From: a virus
IMG/VR virus record: IMGVR_UViG_3300026483_000005
Span: 96,183-160,182 of that record
Length of the DNA: 64,000 nt
Reading direction: 5' to 3' (one strand)
Shown piece after piece: positions 26,117 to 34,915 of the stretch. The notes under the pieces were generated by a model. It was not told the origin of the DNA. It worked only from the letters and a program-made list of their open reading frames with translations, and did not search any database. Position 1 is the stretch's first letter. Each line of letters begins with the position of its first letter. The position numbers and the translations under genes were made by a program.

Positions 26117-26139
26117 GACGTATCATCGTAAAATAGAGA

Positions 26140-26162
26140 AGGGACCATTGGTCCCTTTTTTA
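26140..26162 (+). terminator. Rho-independent terminator
   Basis: GGGACC and GGTCCC pair across a 3-base loop and are followed by T6, ending the late unit before gp55. Confidence 0.85.
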
Positions 26163-26188
26163 GGTTAATAAACTTTTTAACATTTTTG

Positions 26189-26196
26189 AGTATAAT
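26189..26196 (+). promoter_or_regulatory. Putative promoter, AGTATAAT -10-like box
   Basis: TTTTTGAGTATAAT lies 24 bases before the GTG start of gp55, just after a terminator. gp55 would thus be made before the late genes it controls. Confidence 0.5.
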
Positions 26197-26220
26197 CTCT
26201 ATAAATAAACCAACAACATT

Positions 26221-26604
26221 GTGGCTAAAAGAAGAAAATCAAAAAACTATTTAAATAACAGAGACCTCTTTGATCAAATGGTCCTTTCAAAAGAACAGGA
26301 TAAATTAACAAGAGATGCTGAAAAAATGCTAATTCTCTTGGCAGAAAAGGCGATCAATAGGATGAGGTATGTTAGTGAAGATGATAGGAACGATTGTCTA
26401 CAATTCGCTATATTAGACCTTTTAAAATATTGGAGAAACTTCAATCCTAAATATCCAAATGCATTTGCTTATTTCACAGAGATAGCAAAGAGAGGATACG
26501 CCAAAGGATGGAATAAGATTCACCCTCAAAAATACAAAGGAACTCTATCTATAGACAAAGGATCAGGCAACTCTGAAAATCAAACAGGAATTTATAGCAT
26601 CTAA
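26221..26604 (+). CDS. 55: Late-transcription sigma factor, gp55-like
   Basis: A 127-residue protein starting at GTG. The order KNYLNNRDLFDQMV, then EKMLILLAEKAINRM, then ISDGI-like DCLQFAILDLLKYW, then FNPKYPNAFAYFTEIAKRGY parallels T4 gp55 (YNYVNNKELLQAI, IMLIAEGLSKRF, ADGIEASIKGLHNF, YKNPHAYITQACFNAF). This is the conserved sigma region 2 that recognises the late -10 element. T4 gp55 has 185 residues; this one is shorter and lacks most of the C-terminal extension that carries the clamp-binding peptide. It overlaps the next gene by one base. It likely directs transcription from the GATATATA sites seen across the window. Confidence 0.82.
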   Translation: MAKRRKSKNYLNNRDLFDQMVLSKEQDKLTRDAEKMLILLAEKAINRMRYVSEDDRNDCLQFAILDLLKYWRNFNPKYPNAFAYFTEIAKRGYAKGWNKIHPQKYKGTLSIDKGSGNSENQTGIYSI

Positions 26605-27092
26605 TGTCAATAAAGAATGTCAAACCAACTAAAAATTCAGGATTTAATCAAGGTTATTATAAACCTAATAATCCTTCTAAATATGCAGGACCTACTCCTA
26701 TCATATATAGAAGTTCCTGGGAACGTAAGTTTATGATGTGGTGTGACAAAAATGAAAAGGTAAGTATGTGGTCAAGCGAACCAGTTGAAATACCATATTG
26801 GTCTAGACAAGATTCTACCAAAAGGAAATATTACCCTGATTTTTATTTTAAGGCAATTCAGCCCGATAAAACTACTAAAGAATATCTAGTAGAAATCAAA
26901 CCAAAGCAACAGATAATAAAACCAGAGCCTCCTAGAGTAAATTCTAAGAAGGCTCTTAAGTCATATAAATTTTTAGCAGAGCAATATGTTAAAAATATGG
27001 ATAAATATAATGCAGCTAAAGAATTCTGCTCTCAAAGAAATTGGAACTTCATAGTTCTAACAGAAGAAACTATAATAAATGGGCTACATTAA
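26604..27092 (+). CDS. 4: Head completion protein, gp4 (gp50/65) type
   Basis: A 162-residue basic protein with the segments NPSKYAGPTPIIYRSSWERK, WCDKN, SMWSSEPVEIPY, KRKYYPDFYF and YLVEIKPKQQ. This is the pattern of the T4 gp4 head completion family, which has an endonuclease-like fold (D-x(n)-ExK is visible in PDFYF...VEIKP). In T4 it acts after DNA packaging to prepare the head for tail joining. It shares one base with gp55 and overlaps the next gene by 14 bases. Confidence 0.82.
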   Translation: MSIKNVKPTKNSGFNQGYYKPNNPSKYAGPTPIIYRSSWERKFMMWCDKNEKVSMWSSEPVEIPYWSRQDSTKRKYYPDFYFKAIQPDKTTKEYLVEIKPKQQIIKPEPPRVNSKKALKSYKFLAEQYVKNMDKYNAAKEFCSQRNWNFIVLTEETIINGLH

Positions 27093-27675
27093 AGAGGAAA
27101 TAAAAAAATTAATAAAGGGCAAGGGTAGGGCCAAGGCGGCCAACGAGGCTGAACAGTGGTTTCAAAAAAGTTTAAAGGATAAAAAGGAAAAGGCAGTGGG
27201 TTCTATTAGATCTAGATTTGTTCCAGGAAAAATGTATGTATTTGAATATACCCCAATAACAGAGGATATTAAATGGTATGATGATAATCCTGTTGTTCTA
27301 GCCTTAGATCCTTATGAAGGAGACGACATAGGAATTAATATAACAATGCTTCCTCCTAAATTTAGAGAAGAATTCTTAGACGAGATATATGGTAGATACG
27401 AATCATCTATAAAATCCGCTTCTAAAAAGGAAGACGCTAAAAAACAAAAAGGTTTACCCAGATTTTCATATAAAGGTGCAAAAAGATATCTTGAATCATT
27501 TGGATATGATTTTGCAATAAGAAGATATAAGCCTTCTAAAAAAACTAATCAAGCTGTAGTAGCTTATAAAGATTGGTGTAAGATGGCAATATGTGACTTC
27601 GATTCTCTTCAGGGAATTGATAAACAGCAGCTTATTAGATTATTTGAAGATCATCGTAGAAAAAAGAATATATAA
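27079..27675 (+). CDS. Virion completion protein, possibly gp2-like
   Basis: A 198-residue basic protein. Its core, VPGKMYVFEYTPITEDIKWY with DDNPVVLALDPYEGDDIG and ITMLPPKFREEFLDEIYG, is a conserved strand-rich module of T4-like structural proteins. In T4 the neighbours of gene 4 are gene 2 (DNA terminus protector) and gene 53 (baseplate wedge). The module and position suggest the former, but I cannot separate the two with certainty. The first 50 residues are lysine-rich and could bind DNA. Confidence 0.5.
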   Translation: MGYIKEEIKKLIKGKGRAKAANEAEQWFQKSLKDKKEKAVGSIRSRFVPGKMYVFEYTPITEDIKWYDDNPVVLALDPYEGDDIGINITMLPPKFREEFLDEIYGRYESSIKSASKKEDAKKQKGLPRFSYKGAKRYLESFGYDFAIRRYKPSKKTNQAVVAYKDWCKMAICDFDSLQGIDKQQLIRLFEDHRRKKNI

Positions 27676-27688
27676 AGAGAAGTATAAT
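27666..27688 (+). promoter_or_regulatory. Double promoter region before the portal gene
   Basis: GAATATATAA (27666-27675, over the previous stop codon) is a late-type motif and AGTATAAT (27681-27688) a second -10-like box. They lie 42 and 27 bases before the portal ATG, so the gene may be transcribed by two programmes. Confidence 0.45.
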
Positions 27689-27707
27689 ACAATTGTAATT
27701 TTAACAC

Positions 27708-29303
27708 ATGGCAGGATTTATAGAAAGAAACGGACCATTAAGTACTGGTAAAAGATCATTCACACTAAGTGATACATTAAAAAGACTCTCGTCTTTCGGA
27801 ATGTATTACGATGATTTAGTCTTAAGACAATCTCAGGCAATAGGCCCTGTAGAAGATGAATTTGGTTACGGCCAAATGAATCAGATGGGTCTAGATGACG
27901 ATAACATGTATGGGGCATTTGCTGCATTATCGATGGCAGATACCAATATGAGAAAAAATATTCCTTTCTTTGACCAAGGTTATGAAGGTAAAAGAGAAGA
28001 ATTAAGAAGATTTTCTACACATGATGAAATAGAAGATATATTAGATATCTTATGTGATGAATCTATCGTATATGACAATAAGAACTTTATTGGAAATCCA
28101 GAACTTATAGGAATGGATGTTTCAGAAGAAGTTACAAAGTACTTAAATAAATCATACAGAGATTTATATCAATATTTTGGATTTAATTCAGATCAATCGG
28201 CATGGTACTTCTTTAGAAAATTCTTAATTGACGGATATCTTTCTTTTGAAATTATTTACAGCCCAGATCAAGATCAGATTATAGGATTTAAGGAAATAGA
28301 TCCTATTACACTAATGCCAGGTTATAATAAAGATGATGGTAAAAAAGTATGGGTTCAATTTAAGGACGATCCTGTTAAGGAGAGAGTCCTGTATGATTCA
28401 CAGATTATCTATCTTTCTTATTCTTCAATAACCACTGCCTCGAGAGTAAGTTACTTAGAAAGACTTATAAGATCATTTAACCTGATGAGAATAATGGAAC
28501 ATACTAGAGTTATCTGGGCGGTTACAAACTCATCATATAGAATGAAGTTTATTATTCCAGTTGGTGGTAAATCTAAAACAAGAGCTAAACAATCTCTTGC
28601 TCAATTAATGGGTAATTATAAAGAAGTTGTAGATTTTGATTGGGATTCAGCTACATTAGCAACTAATGGAAAACCAATGCTCCAATTTAACAAAGAATAT
28701 TGGTTACCATCTAAAGAAGGAGAATCTCCAGAGATTGAAACTTTAGGAGGAGACGGTCCCGAATTATCAGATACAGAAGCACTTAAATATTTTAATGATA
28801 AATTAAAAATGGTTTCTAAAATACCATTCAATAGATTCATGTACGAAGACGGTGGAGGTGACTTTAACCTTGCAGCTGATGGTATGATTAGAGATGAAAT
28901 TAAGTTTTCTAAATTTATCAAAAGATTACGTTCTTCTTTCCAAGAAATTTTAGTAAAACCCCTATGGTTACAAATGTGTCTTAAATTTCCTGAATTTAAA
29001 GATGATGCAGGTTTTAGAACTCAAATAGCTATTCAATTTAATGAAGAGAATATGTTTGCTGAATTAAAACAAATGGAAATCATGGAGAAACGATTAGACT
29101 TTATATCTACAATGCAAGATTCTCTAATGAAAACAGATCCAGTTACTATGGAAGAAATGCCTTACTTTGATATGGAATTCTTAGTAGACAGATATTTAAA
29201 ATTATCCCCTGACGATAAAGCTGCAAACGAAGCTTATAAACAAAGACAAGCTTCTGAAGAAGCAGAAGAACCTGAGGTGGACCCTATGGACATGGGATTC
29301 TAG
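27708..29303 (+). CDS. 20: Portal vertex protein gp20
   Basis: A 531-residue portal (T4 gp20: 524). Diagnostic blocks are RIMEHTRVIWAVTNSSYRMK, the FIIPVGGKSKTRAKQSLAQL stretch (T4: FYIDVGNMPARKAAEHM), KPMLQFNKEYWLPSKEG (T4: MTEDYWLQRRDG), IETLGGDGPELSD and SKIPFNRF. The dodecameric portal nucleates prohead assembly and is the channel for DNA entry and exit. It precedes the prohead protease/scaffold and capsid genes, the usual order. Confidence 0.95.
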   Translation: MAGFIERNGPLSTGKRSFTLSDTLKRLSSFGMYYDDLVLRQSQAIGPVEDEFGYGQMNQMGLDDDNMYGAFAALSMADTNMRKNIPFFDQGYEGKREELRRFSTHDEIEDILDILCDESIVYDNKNFIGNPELIGMDVSEEVTKYLNKSYRDLYQYFGFNSDQSAWYFFRKFLIDGYLSFEIIYSPDQDQIIGFKEIDPITLMPGYNKDDGKKVWVQFKDDPVKERVLYDSQIIYLSYSSITTASRVSYLERLIRSFNLMRIMEHTRVIWAVTNSSYRMKFIIPVGGKSKTRAKQSLAQLMGNYKEVVDFDWDSATLATNGKPMLQFNKEYWLPSKEGESPEIETLGGDGPELSDTEALKYFNDKLKMVSKIPFNRFMYEDGGGDFNLAADGMIRDEIKFSKFIKRLRSSFQEILVKPLWLQMCLKFPEFKDDAGFRTQIAIQFNEENMFAELKQMEIMEKRLDFISTMQDSLMKTDPVTMEEMPYFDMEFLVDRYLKLSPDDKAANEAYKQRQASEEAEEPEVDPMDMGF

Positions 29304-29309
29304 AAAAAA

Positions 29310-29319
29310 GAATATATAA
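29310..29319 (+). promoter_or_regulatory. Late-promoter-like motif GAATATATAA, unusually close to a start
   Basis: The motif ends 6 bases before the ATG at 29326. If used as a -10 element it would give a leaderless or nearly leaderless message, so it may be a chance match or serve the next gene. Confidence 0.3.
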
Positions 29320-29325
29320 TTAGCA

Positions 29326-29694
29326 ATGAAACACTTAAAAACATTTAAAAACTACTCTAATTTAACAGAAGATGCACTAGAAGTCGGAGACGATTCAGAT
29401 GTAATAGTAGATGATATTCTTTTAGATTCAGGTGAAAAGATTAAATCTGCTGAAATTATAGGAGTAATAAATACAAGTAAAACAGAGAAAGAATTCAAAG
29501 AATATTTTTATAAAGAATACGGTAATAACGCATTTACCGAAGAAGATATGCAAACTCTAGTCACTTATTATTTAGAAGTTGAAACAGAAGTAAAGGCTAA
29601 GGAAACTGAGGAGGAAGAAGCTGCTAAGAAGGAAGAAGGTGGCGAAGAAGGTGCTGGAGGCTTAGAAGATGAGCTAGGAGATTTAGAAATATAG
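29326..29694 (+). CDS. Putative prohead core protein with targeting-like leader
   Basis: A 122-residue very acidic protein. It begins MKHLKTFKNYSNLTEDA, like the other head-targeting leaders, with a possible cut after LTE. The C-terminal 40 residues are almost entirely Glu, Lys, Ala and Gly (TEEEEAAKKEEGGEEGAGG). Small acidic core proteins such as T4 gp67 and gp68 lie at the same place, between gp20 and gp21, so it is a candidate positional counterpart. Sequence alone does not prove it. Confidence 0.5.
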   Translation: MKHLKTFKNYSNLTEDALEVGDDSDVIVDDILLDSGEKIKSAEIIGVINTSKTEKEFKEYFYKEYGNNAFTEEDMQTLVTYYLEVETEVKAKETEEEEAAKKEEGGEEGAGGLEDELGDLEI

Positions 29695-29723
29695 AAAAAA
29701 TGAAAAATCATTATTCTTCAAAA

Positions 29724-29731
29724 GATATATA
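29724..29731 (+). promoter_or_regulatory. Putative late promoter motif GATATATA
   Basis: Located 33 bases before the ATG of the protease-scaffold gene at 29757. Confidence 0.55.
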
Positions 29732-29756
29732 AACAACAAACATAGTATTAAAATAT

Positions 29757-31814
29757 ATGAATACAAAAAACAATCTATTAATCCTAGAAAGATCTTCTAG
29801 TGAATTAGAATTCAAACAAGATGGTGATGGGGCTTATGTCCTTGAAGGTATATTTGGAGAAATTGACAAAAAGAATAGAAATAATAGAATCTATACTGAG
29901 TCAGAATATGTTCCACAAATTGAAGCTCTTCAATCTAAAATAGGTTCTTCTAAACTTTTAGGAGAATTAGATCACCCACAAACATTTGATGTATCTTTAA
30001 AAAACGTATCTCACGTTATTGAAGAATTATCCTATGATAGCGAAACAAAACAAGTAAAAGGTAAAATCAGATTACTTGATACTGAAGCTGGTCGTCAGGC
30101 TAAAGCTTTGGTTGATGCTGGTGTTCCTTTACAAATTTCATCTAGAGCAGCTGGTACAGTTGAATCTAACGGGACTGTTAAAATTAAGCAATTATTCACT
30201 TATGATTTAGTTGCAGATCCTGGCTTTGAAAATGCTGAATTAAAAAGAGTTAACGAATCTTTCGGATTTGATAACGATTCTAGCATTCAAATTTATGAAA
30301 TTGGAAATACAAAAGAACTTTTAACAACCGAAAATAAAACTGAAAACAAAATGGCTGAATCAAAATTCGTAAGTACTGATGATTTTAATAAATATTCACA
30401 GTATTTATCAAGCGAAATAAAAACTATTAAAGAGGGAATGGAATCTTTAAATAGTGATGAATCTGTAAAGTCTGAAGTTGAAAGCGTTAAAGAATATTCA
30501 AACTATCTTGCTGAGAAATTAGAAAAGACTATCGAGTATTCTGCATACCTTGCTGAAAACTTAGATAATACAATAACTACAAATAACGAAATATCTGAGA
30601 AATTAGATAATAGCGTTGCATATACTGAGCATGTTGCTGAAGGTGTTGAATCAATTAAAGACTATACTAATTATTTAGCAGAATCTTATAATGAAGGTGC
30701 AACAACTCATGAAGGCTTATTAAAGTATATTGAATACTTAAAAGAAAATTTAGAAAAAGTTACTGAATACGCAGAATACGTTGCAGAAACAGTTAATTCT
30801 AACTTATTACTAGAAGATGAAGCTGGTAAAGAAGTTGAAGAAATTGAAGCAGAAGACGATTCTACGGATGTTACTGAACCTACAGTTGATGCTGAAGATA
30901 ATGAATTAGATCATGGTGCAGAAGTTGAAGACAAATCTGACGAGTTAGAAGACGAATTAGAAGACACAGTTGACGATGCAGGTGACGAAGAAATTTCTGA
31001 AGAAGAAGACGTTGAAGCAGTTGAAGAAACTGAAGAAGAAGACGTTGAAGAAGGAAATGCATTTGGTGCTGCAAGAGCAAAAGCAATCGCAGACGGAGAA
31101 AAAGAATTTACAGTAGACGGAGAAACTTATAAAGTTGAAGACGTTGATGCTGAAGATAAAGAAAATGCAGAAGAATTCGTAGAAGAAACTGAAGCAGTAG
31201 AAGAAACTGAAGAAGAAACTGAAGCAGTAGAAGAAACTGAAGAAGAAGAAACTGAAGCAATAGAAGAAACTGAAACAGTAGATACATTAGATGCTTACAA
31301 ATCTGAAATTAGTTCTAAATTATCTGCTTTAATCGAAAAAGCAACTGTTAAAGAAAATACTAACCCTCATTTCTTTAGATTTATTTCTGAAGCTAAGAAA
31401 GCAGAATATAACGAATTAAATACTGAAGATCAATCTAAAGTATTAAAATCAATCGAAGGAAAAGGATTCTTAACTGAAGGACAAATTCTTACATTATGGA
31501 ACTCTTCATTAATAAATAGCGTTAAAACTAACGAACCTAATGTTATTGAAATGATGCCAGAAGAATATAAAGAAGCATGGTCTAACATGTCAGATAACAA
31601 GAAAACAGCTCTTATAGCTCAATCTAAATACCATAAACTAGAAACTGCTTACCAAGTAAGAAACTTCTGGCAAACTAGAGATCTTAGAGATGTCAAAGTT
31701 GTTATGGAAAAAGTAGAATCAGTAAATGAAGCTGCTCCTGTTATTGAAGACAAAAAACCTTTATATGATTTAACTAATGTTAAGAAGTCTATTAACAAGA
31801 GATTCAACAAGTAA
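29757..31814 (+). CDS. 21: Prohead protease (gp21) fused to scaffold-like (gp22) domain
   Basis: A 685-residue protein. Residues 1-190 are a gp21-type serine protease: KNRNNRIYTESEY, the His in LLGELDHP and the Ser in ISSRAAGTV are the family landmarks. Residues about 200-350 form a long helical repeat (NYLAEKLEKT, AYLAENLDNT, NYLAESYNEG, EYLKENLEKV), as in a scaffold core. Residues about 360-510 are highly acidic with EETEAVEE repeats. Residues 520-685 form a further helical domain. Candidate cut sites are RVNES (about 178), FISEA, FLTEG and SVNEA. In T4 the protease and the scaffold gp22 are separate proteins. An in-frame Met at 199 with a typical start leader could also yield the scaffold alone. 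Confidence 0.85.
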   Translation: MNTKNNLLILERSSSELEFKQDGDGAYVLEGIFGEIDKKNRNNRIYTESEYVPQIEALQSKIGSSKLLGELDHPQTFDVSLKNVSHVIEELSYDSETKQVKGKIRLLDTEAGRQAKALVDAGVPLQISSRAAGTVESNGTVKIKQLFTYDLVADPGFENAELKRVNESFGFDNDSSIQIYEIGNTKELLTTENKTENKMAESKFVSTDDFNKYSQYLSSEIKTIKEGMESLNSDESVKSEVESVKEYSNYLAEKLEKTIEYSAYLAENLDNTITTNNEISEKLDNSVAYTEHVAEGVESIKDYTNYLAESYNEGATTHEGLLKYIEYLKENLEKVTEYAEYVAETVNSNLLLEDEAGKEVEEIEAEDDSTDVTEPTVDAEDNELDHGAEVEDKSDELEDELEDTVDDAGDEEISEEEDVEAVEETEEEDVEEGNAFGAARAKAIADGEKEFTVDGETYKVEDVDAEDKENAEEFVEETEAVEETEEETEAVEETEEEETEAIEETETVDTLDAYKSEISSKLSALIEKATVKENTNPHFFRFISEAKKAEYNELNTEDQSKVLKSIEGKGFLTEGQILTLWNSSLINSVKTNEPNVIEMMPEEYKEAWSNMSDNKKTALIAQSKYHKLETAYQVRNFWQTRDLRDVKVVMEKVESVNEAAPVIEDKKPLYDLTNVKKSINKRFNK
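30333..30353 (+). promoter_or_regulatory. Possible internal translation start for a separate scaffold protein
   Basis: AAAATAAAACTGAAAACAAA followed by ATG (30351) looks like the leaders found before genuine starts in this genome, yet it lies inside the protease-scaffold frame and in the same frame. Residues 182-198, which it encodes, form a low-complexity Thr/Glu/Asn/Lys linker. Initiation here would give a 487-residue scaffold lacking the protease. Confidence 0.4.
31180..31282 (+). repeat. Short tandem repeat coding for Glu/Thr/Ala-Val units
   Basis: GTAGAAGAAACTGAA-type units repeat about five times with length variation, coding for VEETEAVEETEEE. The repeat sits in the acidic stretch of the scaffold and could change length by slippage. 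Confidence 0.75.
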
Positions 31815-31859
31815 TATCTTAATATTTTAGGAAAAACGTAAAAAACGTAAATATAATAA

Positions 31860-31969
31860 CAATATATAGTATATCGATAATCAGATAAGAAGAAAAAATC
31901 TGACAAACATCGAGAAGATCGTTCAATCGATCAAATTTAAACAACCATTAAAAAAAAACAAATAATAAA
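31860..31969 (+). promoter_or_regulatory. Capsid gene leader with late-like box and small hairpins
   Basis: CAATATATAG (31860-31869) resembles the late motif but lacks its G. About 100 bases separate it from the gp23 ATG, longer than for any other late gene. The leader can form CAGAT/ATCTG and GATCG/CGATC hairpins. It may stabilise the most abundant late message. Confidence 0.45.
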
Positions 31970-33409
31970 ATGGCAAATTTAATTAACTCTGCAGAAGTTA
32001 GAGAAACTTGGGCTCCGATCATCGAATCAGCTACAGGTATCAACGAAGCAGAAAAACTAGCGTGGATGTCAGAATACTGTCATAACCACAAACTTTACGA
32101 AGATGCACACATCATGTCTTTAGGGACTGCTGGTAACATCTACGGTATGGGTAATGTATCTTTACCTTCTGCAACTGCAGACGGTTCAGGTGATAAAGCT
32201 CCTACATTATTACCATTAGCAATGCAAGTTGCTGCACAAACTATAGGTTTAGACTTAGTACCAGTTGTACCAATGGCTGGACCAATGGGTCTTTTATCTT
32301 ACTTAGACTTCGTTTACGAAGGTGGTAAATTAGCTGGAGATGTTGCTCCAACTTACATCAAAACTGACGCTGCTAAAGCTGAGGTAGATGGTAACGAATC
32401 AGGTGGATTTACTTTCACTTGGATCGGTTCTTCTAGAATTGACAACATGGATATCTATAAAGTTGCTGAAGCAGCTTCTACTTCAGGTTCTGTTGCTGAT
32501 GCAATCAACGCATTAGATACTGAAGTTGATGCAGATGATGCTACTATCGCTATTGTTAAATCAGTAGAATTAGTAAAAGGTTTAGAAGATCATATTAAAG
32601 GATTCGCTGCTGCTGACGAAGATGGTAACCCATTCTCAAGAGGTGCAGGTGAACAAACTCCTGACAAAGTTATGGGTCTTTCTTTATTCTCAAAAAGTGT
32701 TGCTGCTGAAACTTTCCAAGTTGCTGCTGCAGTTACTAGAGAACAAGTACAAGATCTTAAACAATTCGGTGTAGATGCTGTTGCTCAAGTTGAGTCAGTA
32801 TTAACTAACGAATTAACTCAGTCAATCAACAACTTAATCTTAGCTAAACTTAATTCTTTAGGTAAAGATAACGTTACAGCTGCTGGTGTAAATTTAGACT
32901 GTAATTTAGCATTAAATGCTGATTTCGGTGGTGAGACTATCGCTTCTAACCATAGAAGAATCTTAACTTCAATCCTTGCTGCTGCGAACTTTATCGCAAA
33001 CAGAGGTAGAAGAGGTGCTGGTAACTTTTGTGTTGTAGGTCCTAAAGTGGCTACAGCTTTACAATCAGTTGCTGGTTTCGTTGCTAACCCAATGGCTAAC
33101 ACATTATCACAAGCAGCAGGTGCAATCTACCCAGTAGGTTCTGTAGCTGGTGTAAATGTATACACTGACCCAAGACAAGCATGGGGAGCTAATGATTCTA
33201 ATTACGAAGTAGTAGTTGGTAGAAAAGGTGACGGTAATGGTCCTGGATTAGTATTCATGCCTTACTTAATGGCTGAATCAGTACAAACAATCGCTGAAGG
33301 AACTATGGCTCCTAAAGTAGCTGTTAAATCTAGATTCGCATTAGTTGAAGCAGGTTTCCACCCAGAAACTCAATATGTTACATACGAAGTTAAAGGATTA
33401 GCTCTTTAA
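31970..33409 (+). CDS. 23: Major capsid protein gp23
   Basis: A 479-residue HK97-fold capsid protein of T4 type (T4 gp23: 521). The N-terminus (VRETWAPIIES, then GINEAEKLAWMSEY) corresponds to the T4 delta domain. The region AMQVAAQTIGLDLVPVVPMAG with PMGLLSYLDFVYEG matches the T4 IGPAVMGMVRRAIPNL...SPTGQVFALRAVYG block. The C-terminus (MAPKVAVKSRFALVEAGFHP) is also typical. Processing by the protease is expected; GINE|A is one site by motif. Residues 59-75 (GMGNVSLPSATADGSGD) recur in the protein encoded at 1804. It has a long leader and its own terminator. Confidence 0.95.
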   Translation: MANLINSAEVRETWAPIIESATGINEAEKLAWMSEYCHNHKLYEDAHIMSLGTAGNIYGMGNVSLPSATADGSGDKAPTLLPLAMQVAAQTIGLDLVPVVPMAGPMGLLSYLDFVYEGGKLAGDVAPTYIKTDAAKAEVDGNESGGFTFTWIGSSRIDNMDIYKVAEAASTSGSVADAINALDTEVDADDATIAIVKSVELVKGLEDHIKGFAAADEDGNPFSRGAGEQTPDKVMGLSLFSKSVAAETFQVAAAVTREQVQDLKQFGVDAVAQVESVLTNELTQSINNLILAKLNSLGKDNVTAAGVNLDCNLALNADFGGETIASNHRRILTSILAAANFIANRGRRGAGNFCVVGPKVATALQSVAGFVANPMANTLSQAAGAIYPVGSVAGVNVYTDPRQAWGANDSNYEVVVGRKGDGNGPGLVFMPYLMAESVQTIAEGTMAPKVAVKSRFALVEAGFHPETQYVTYEVKGLAL

Positions 33410-33439
33410 TTAGAACTAACTTTTAGATTTTAATATTAA

Positions 33440-33469
33440 AGGTCCTCTATTTTAGAGGACCTTTTTTTG
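33440..33469 (+). terminator. Rho-independent terminator after gp23
   Basis: AGGTCCTCT and AGAGGACCT form a 9-bp stem followed by T7. Confidence 0.88.
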
Positions 33470-33488
33470 TTTCGTTGAAACTTAAACA

Positions 33489-33496
33489 GATATATA
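33489..33496 (+). promoter_or_regulatory. Putative late promoter motif GATATATA
   Basis: Lies 34 bases before the ATG at 33530, directly after the gp23 terminator. Confidence 0.55.
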
Positions 33497-33529
33497 GACT
33501 ATAAGTTTATAAATAAATCAATATAAAAG

Positions 33530-34915
33530 ATGAAAACATTCGAACAATGGTATAATTCTACAAAAAAGGCTGATTCAATAGATGAAGCTTCTGAAGATAA
33601 TATACCTGTAGCTAAATCATCAACTTCAATAGAATCAGACACAACTACTGCCATAGCCTCTCCGGAAGCAACGGGAGAAGAGGGTTATTCTAAAATGATG
33701 CAAGATTGTGATGATATTATCAATTCTCTAAAAACACTTTCTGATCAACTTACGGAATCAGAAGATCAACCATTAAATGAAGCAAATCCTATGGGACAGG
33801 TGCTTATGGAAGATCCTATTATTATGGGAGCAGTTCTAGGATTAACGGCAGTTATTGGTGCAGTTGGTTTAGGTGCAAAGGCTATAAAAGATGGTGCTAA
33901 AAATAAAAAGACCATTAAAGAAGCAGAAAAAGATTATTCTAAATTAAAGAAATTAAAAATGCAAACCGTTAAAATGGAAGTTGCAGTATTATCTTTAGAG
34001 GATAAAAGAAGAGAACTTTCAACTACTGAATCAATCGAAGAAGCTGGAGATGATGTAAAGGCGAAGGCAAGCGCAGCAAATAAGAAAAAAGCACTTCAAA
34101 AAATGAAAGCCAAGTTAGATAATCAAATAGAATCTATGAGGCAGAAAAAAGATGGAATTAATTCAGCTGCTACAGAATATGGATCTTCATTAGAAGTTAA
34201 ATACTCAAAGGTAAGTGGATTTGGATCTGGAAAAGTTAAAACGTTAATCGCTGATATGAGAGATCAAATCACGACAGAAGTTTCAGAATATAAGCTAGAT
34301 GCATGGGGAGATAAGATGAGTGCCGAGACTAAGAAAGATTTAAAAGAAAGAATTACAAAATCTAAACAGGCTCAAAAGGAGAGAATGGATAAAATAACAG
34401 CTGAGCAAGAGAAAAATGCTAAGAAGTTAGATGATGCAGCTAAAAATGACGAAAAGGTTAAAGCTGAGCTAGAGCAAATAAAGGCTGAAAAAGAAAAAGG
34501 AAAAGAAAAAGAAGAAGCTCCAGAGGAAACTCCAGAAGAAACTCCAGAAGAAACTCCAACGGAGACTCCGGAAGAAACTCCAGAAAAAGAAGATGATTTC
34601 GATGCATTTGGAACGGATGGAGACGATGAAGAATCTCCTGAAGAAGAAACGGAAGAAGTCGATAAGACAGATAACTCAAAGGAAGGAATGACCAAAAGAG
34701 TTGATGCTGTTATTGCAAAGGCAGAAGAGAGTGGAGATGAAGCAAAGCTTAAAAAAGCAAAAGAACTTAAAGCTAAAATTCTTGCAAAAGAATCTTGGCA
34801 ATTAAATAATACTAAATTAGGGTTAATATTTGAATCCGATCTTAGAAAAATGGAAATGGAATCTTTAATACAAGAGTCTATTTCAGTTAAAGATCGTTTC
34901 TCTAAACTAATCTAA
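33530..34915 (+). CDS. Putative internal head protein with membrane-like segment
   Basis: A 461-residue protein. The N-terminus MKTFEQWYNSTKKADSIDEA resembles the head-targeting leaders; a second gp21-like site, PLNEA, is near residue 86. Residues about 98-120 are a Gly/Ala-rich hydrophobic segment (IIMGAVLGLTAVIGAVGLG) that could cross a membrane. The following 200 residues are lysine-rich coiled coil, then comes an EETP repeat and an acidic stretch. Head proteins that insert into the host membrane on injection would look like this. It follows gp23 with its own late motif and ends in convergent terminators. Confidence 0.5.
   Translation: MKTFEQWYNSTKKADSIDEASEDNIPVAKSSTSIESDTTTAIASPEATGEEGYSKMMQDCDDIINSLKTLSDQLTESEDQPLNEANPMGQVLMEDPIIMGAVLGLTAVIGAVGLGAKAIKDGAKNKKTIKEAEKDYSKLKKLKMQTVKMEVAVLSLEDKRRELSTTESIEEAGDDVKAKASAANKKKALQKMKAKLDNQIESMRQKKDGINSAATEYGSSLEVKYSKVSGFGSGKVKTLIADMRDQITTEVSEYKLDAWGDKMSAETKKDLKERITKSKQAQKERMDKITAEQEKNAKKLDDAAKNDEKVKAELEQIKAEKEKGKEKEEAPEETPEETPEETPTETPEETPEKEDDFDAFGTDGDDEESPEEETEEVDKTDNSKEGMTKRVDAVIAKAEESGDEAKLKKAKELKAKILAKESWQLNNTKLGLIFESDLRKMEMESLIQESISVKDRFSKLI
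34517..34590 (+). repeat. Tandem GAAGAAACTCCA repeat
   Basis: About five 12-base units encode EETP repeats in the disordered part of the head protein. Third-base changes (ACGGAGACTCCG) show the array is not freshly expanded. Confidence 0.75.

Noticed and set aside
31180-31282. CRISPR-like array
   Set aside because: The repeat is an in-frame coding microsatellite of Glu/Thr units without unique spacers. No CRISPR array was seen anywhere in the window.
34372-34695. Long Ser/Pro/Val-rich minus-strand frames opposite the EETP repeat
   Set aside because: Translation of the complement of a simple repeat; not a gene.
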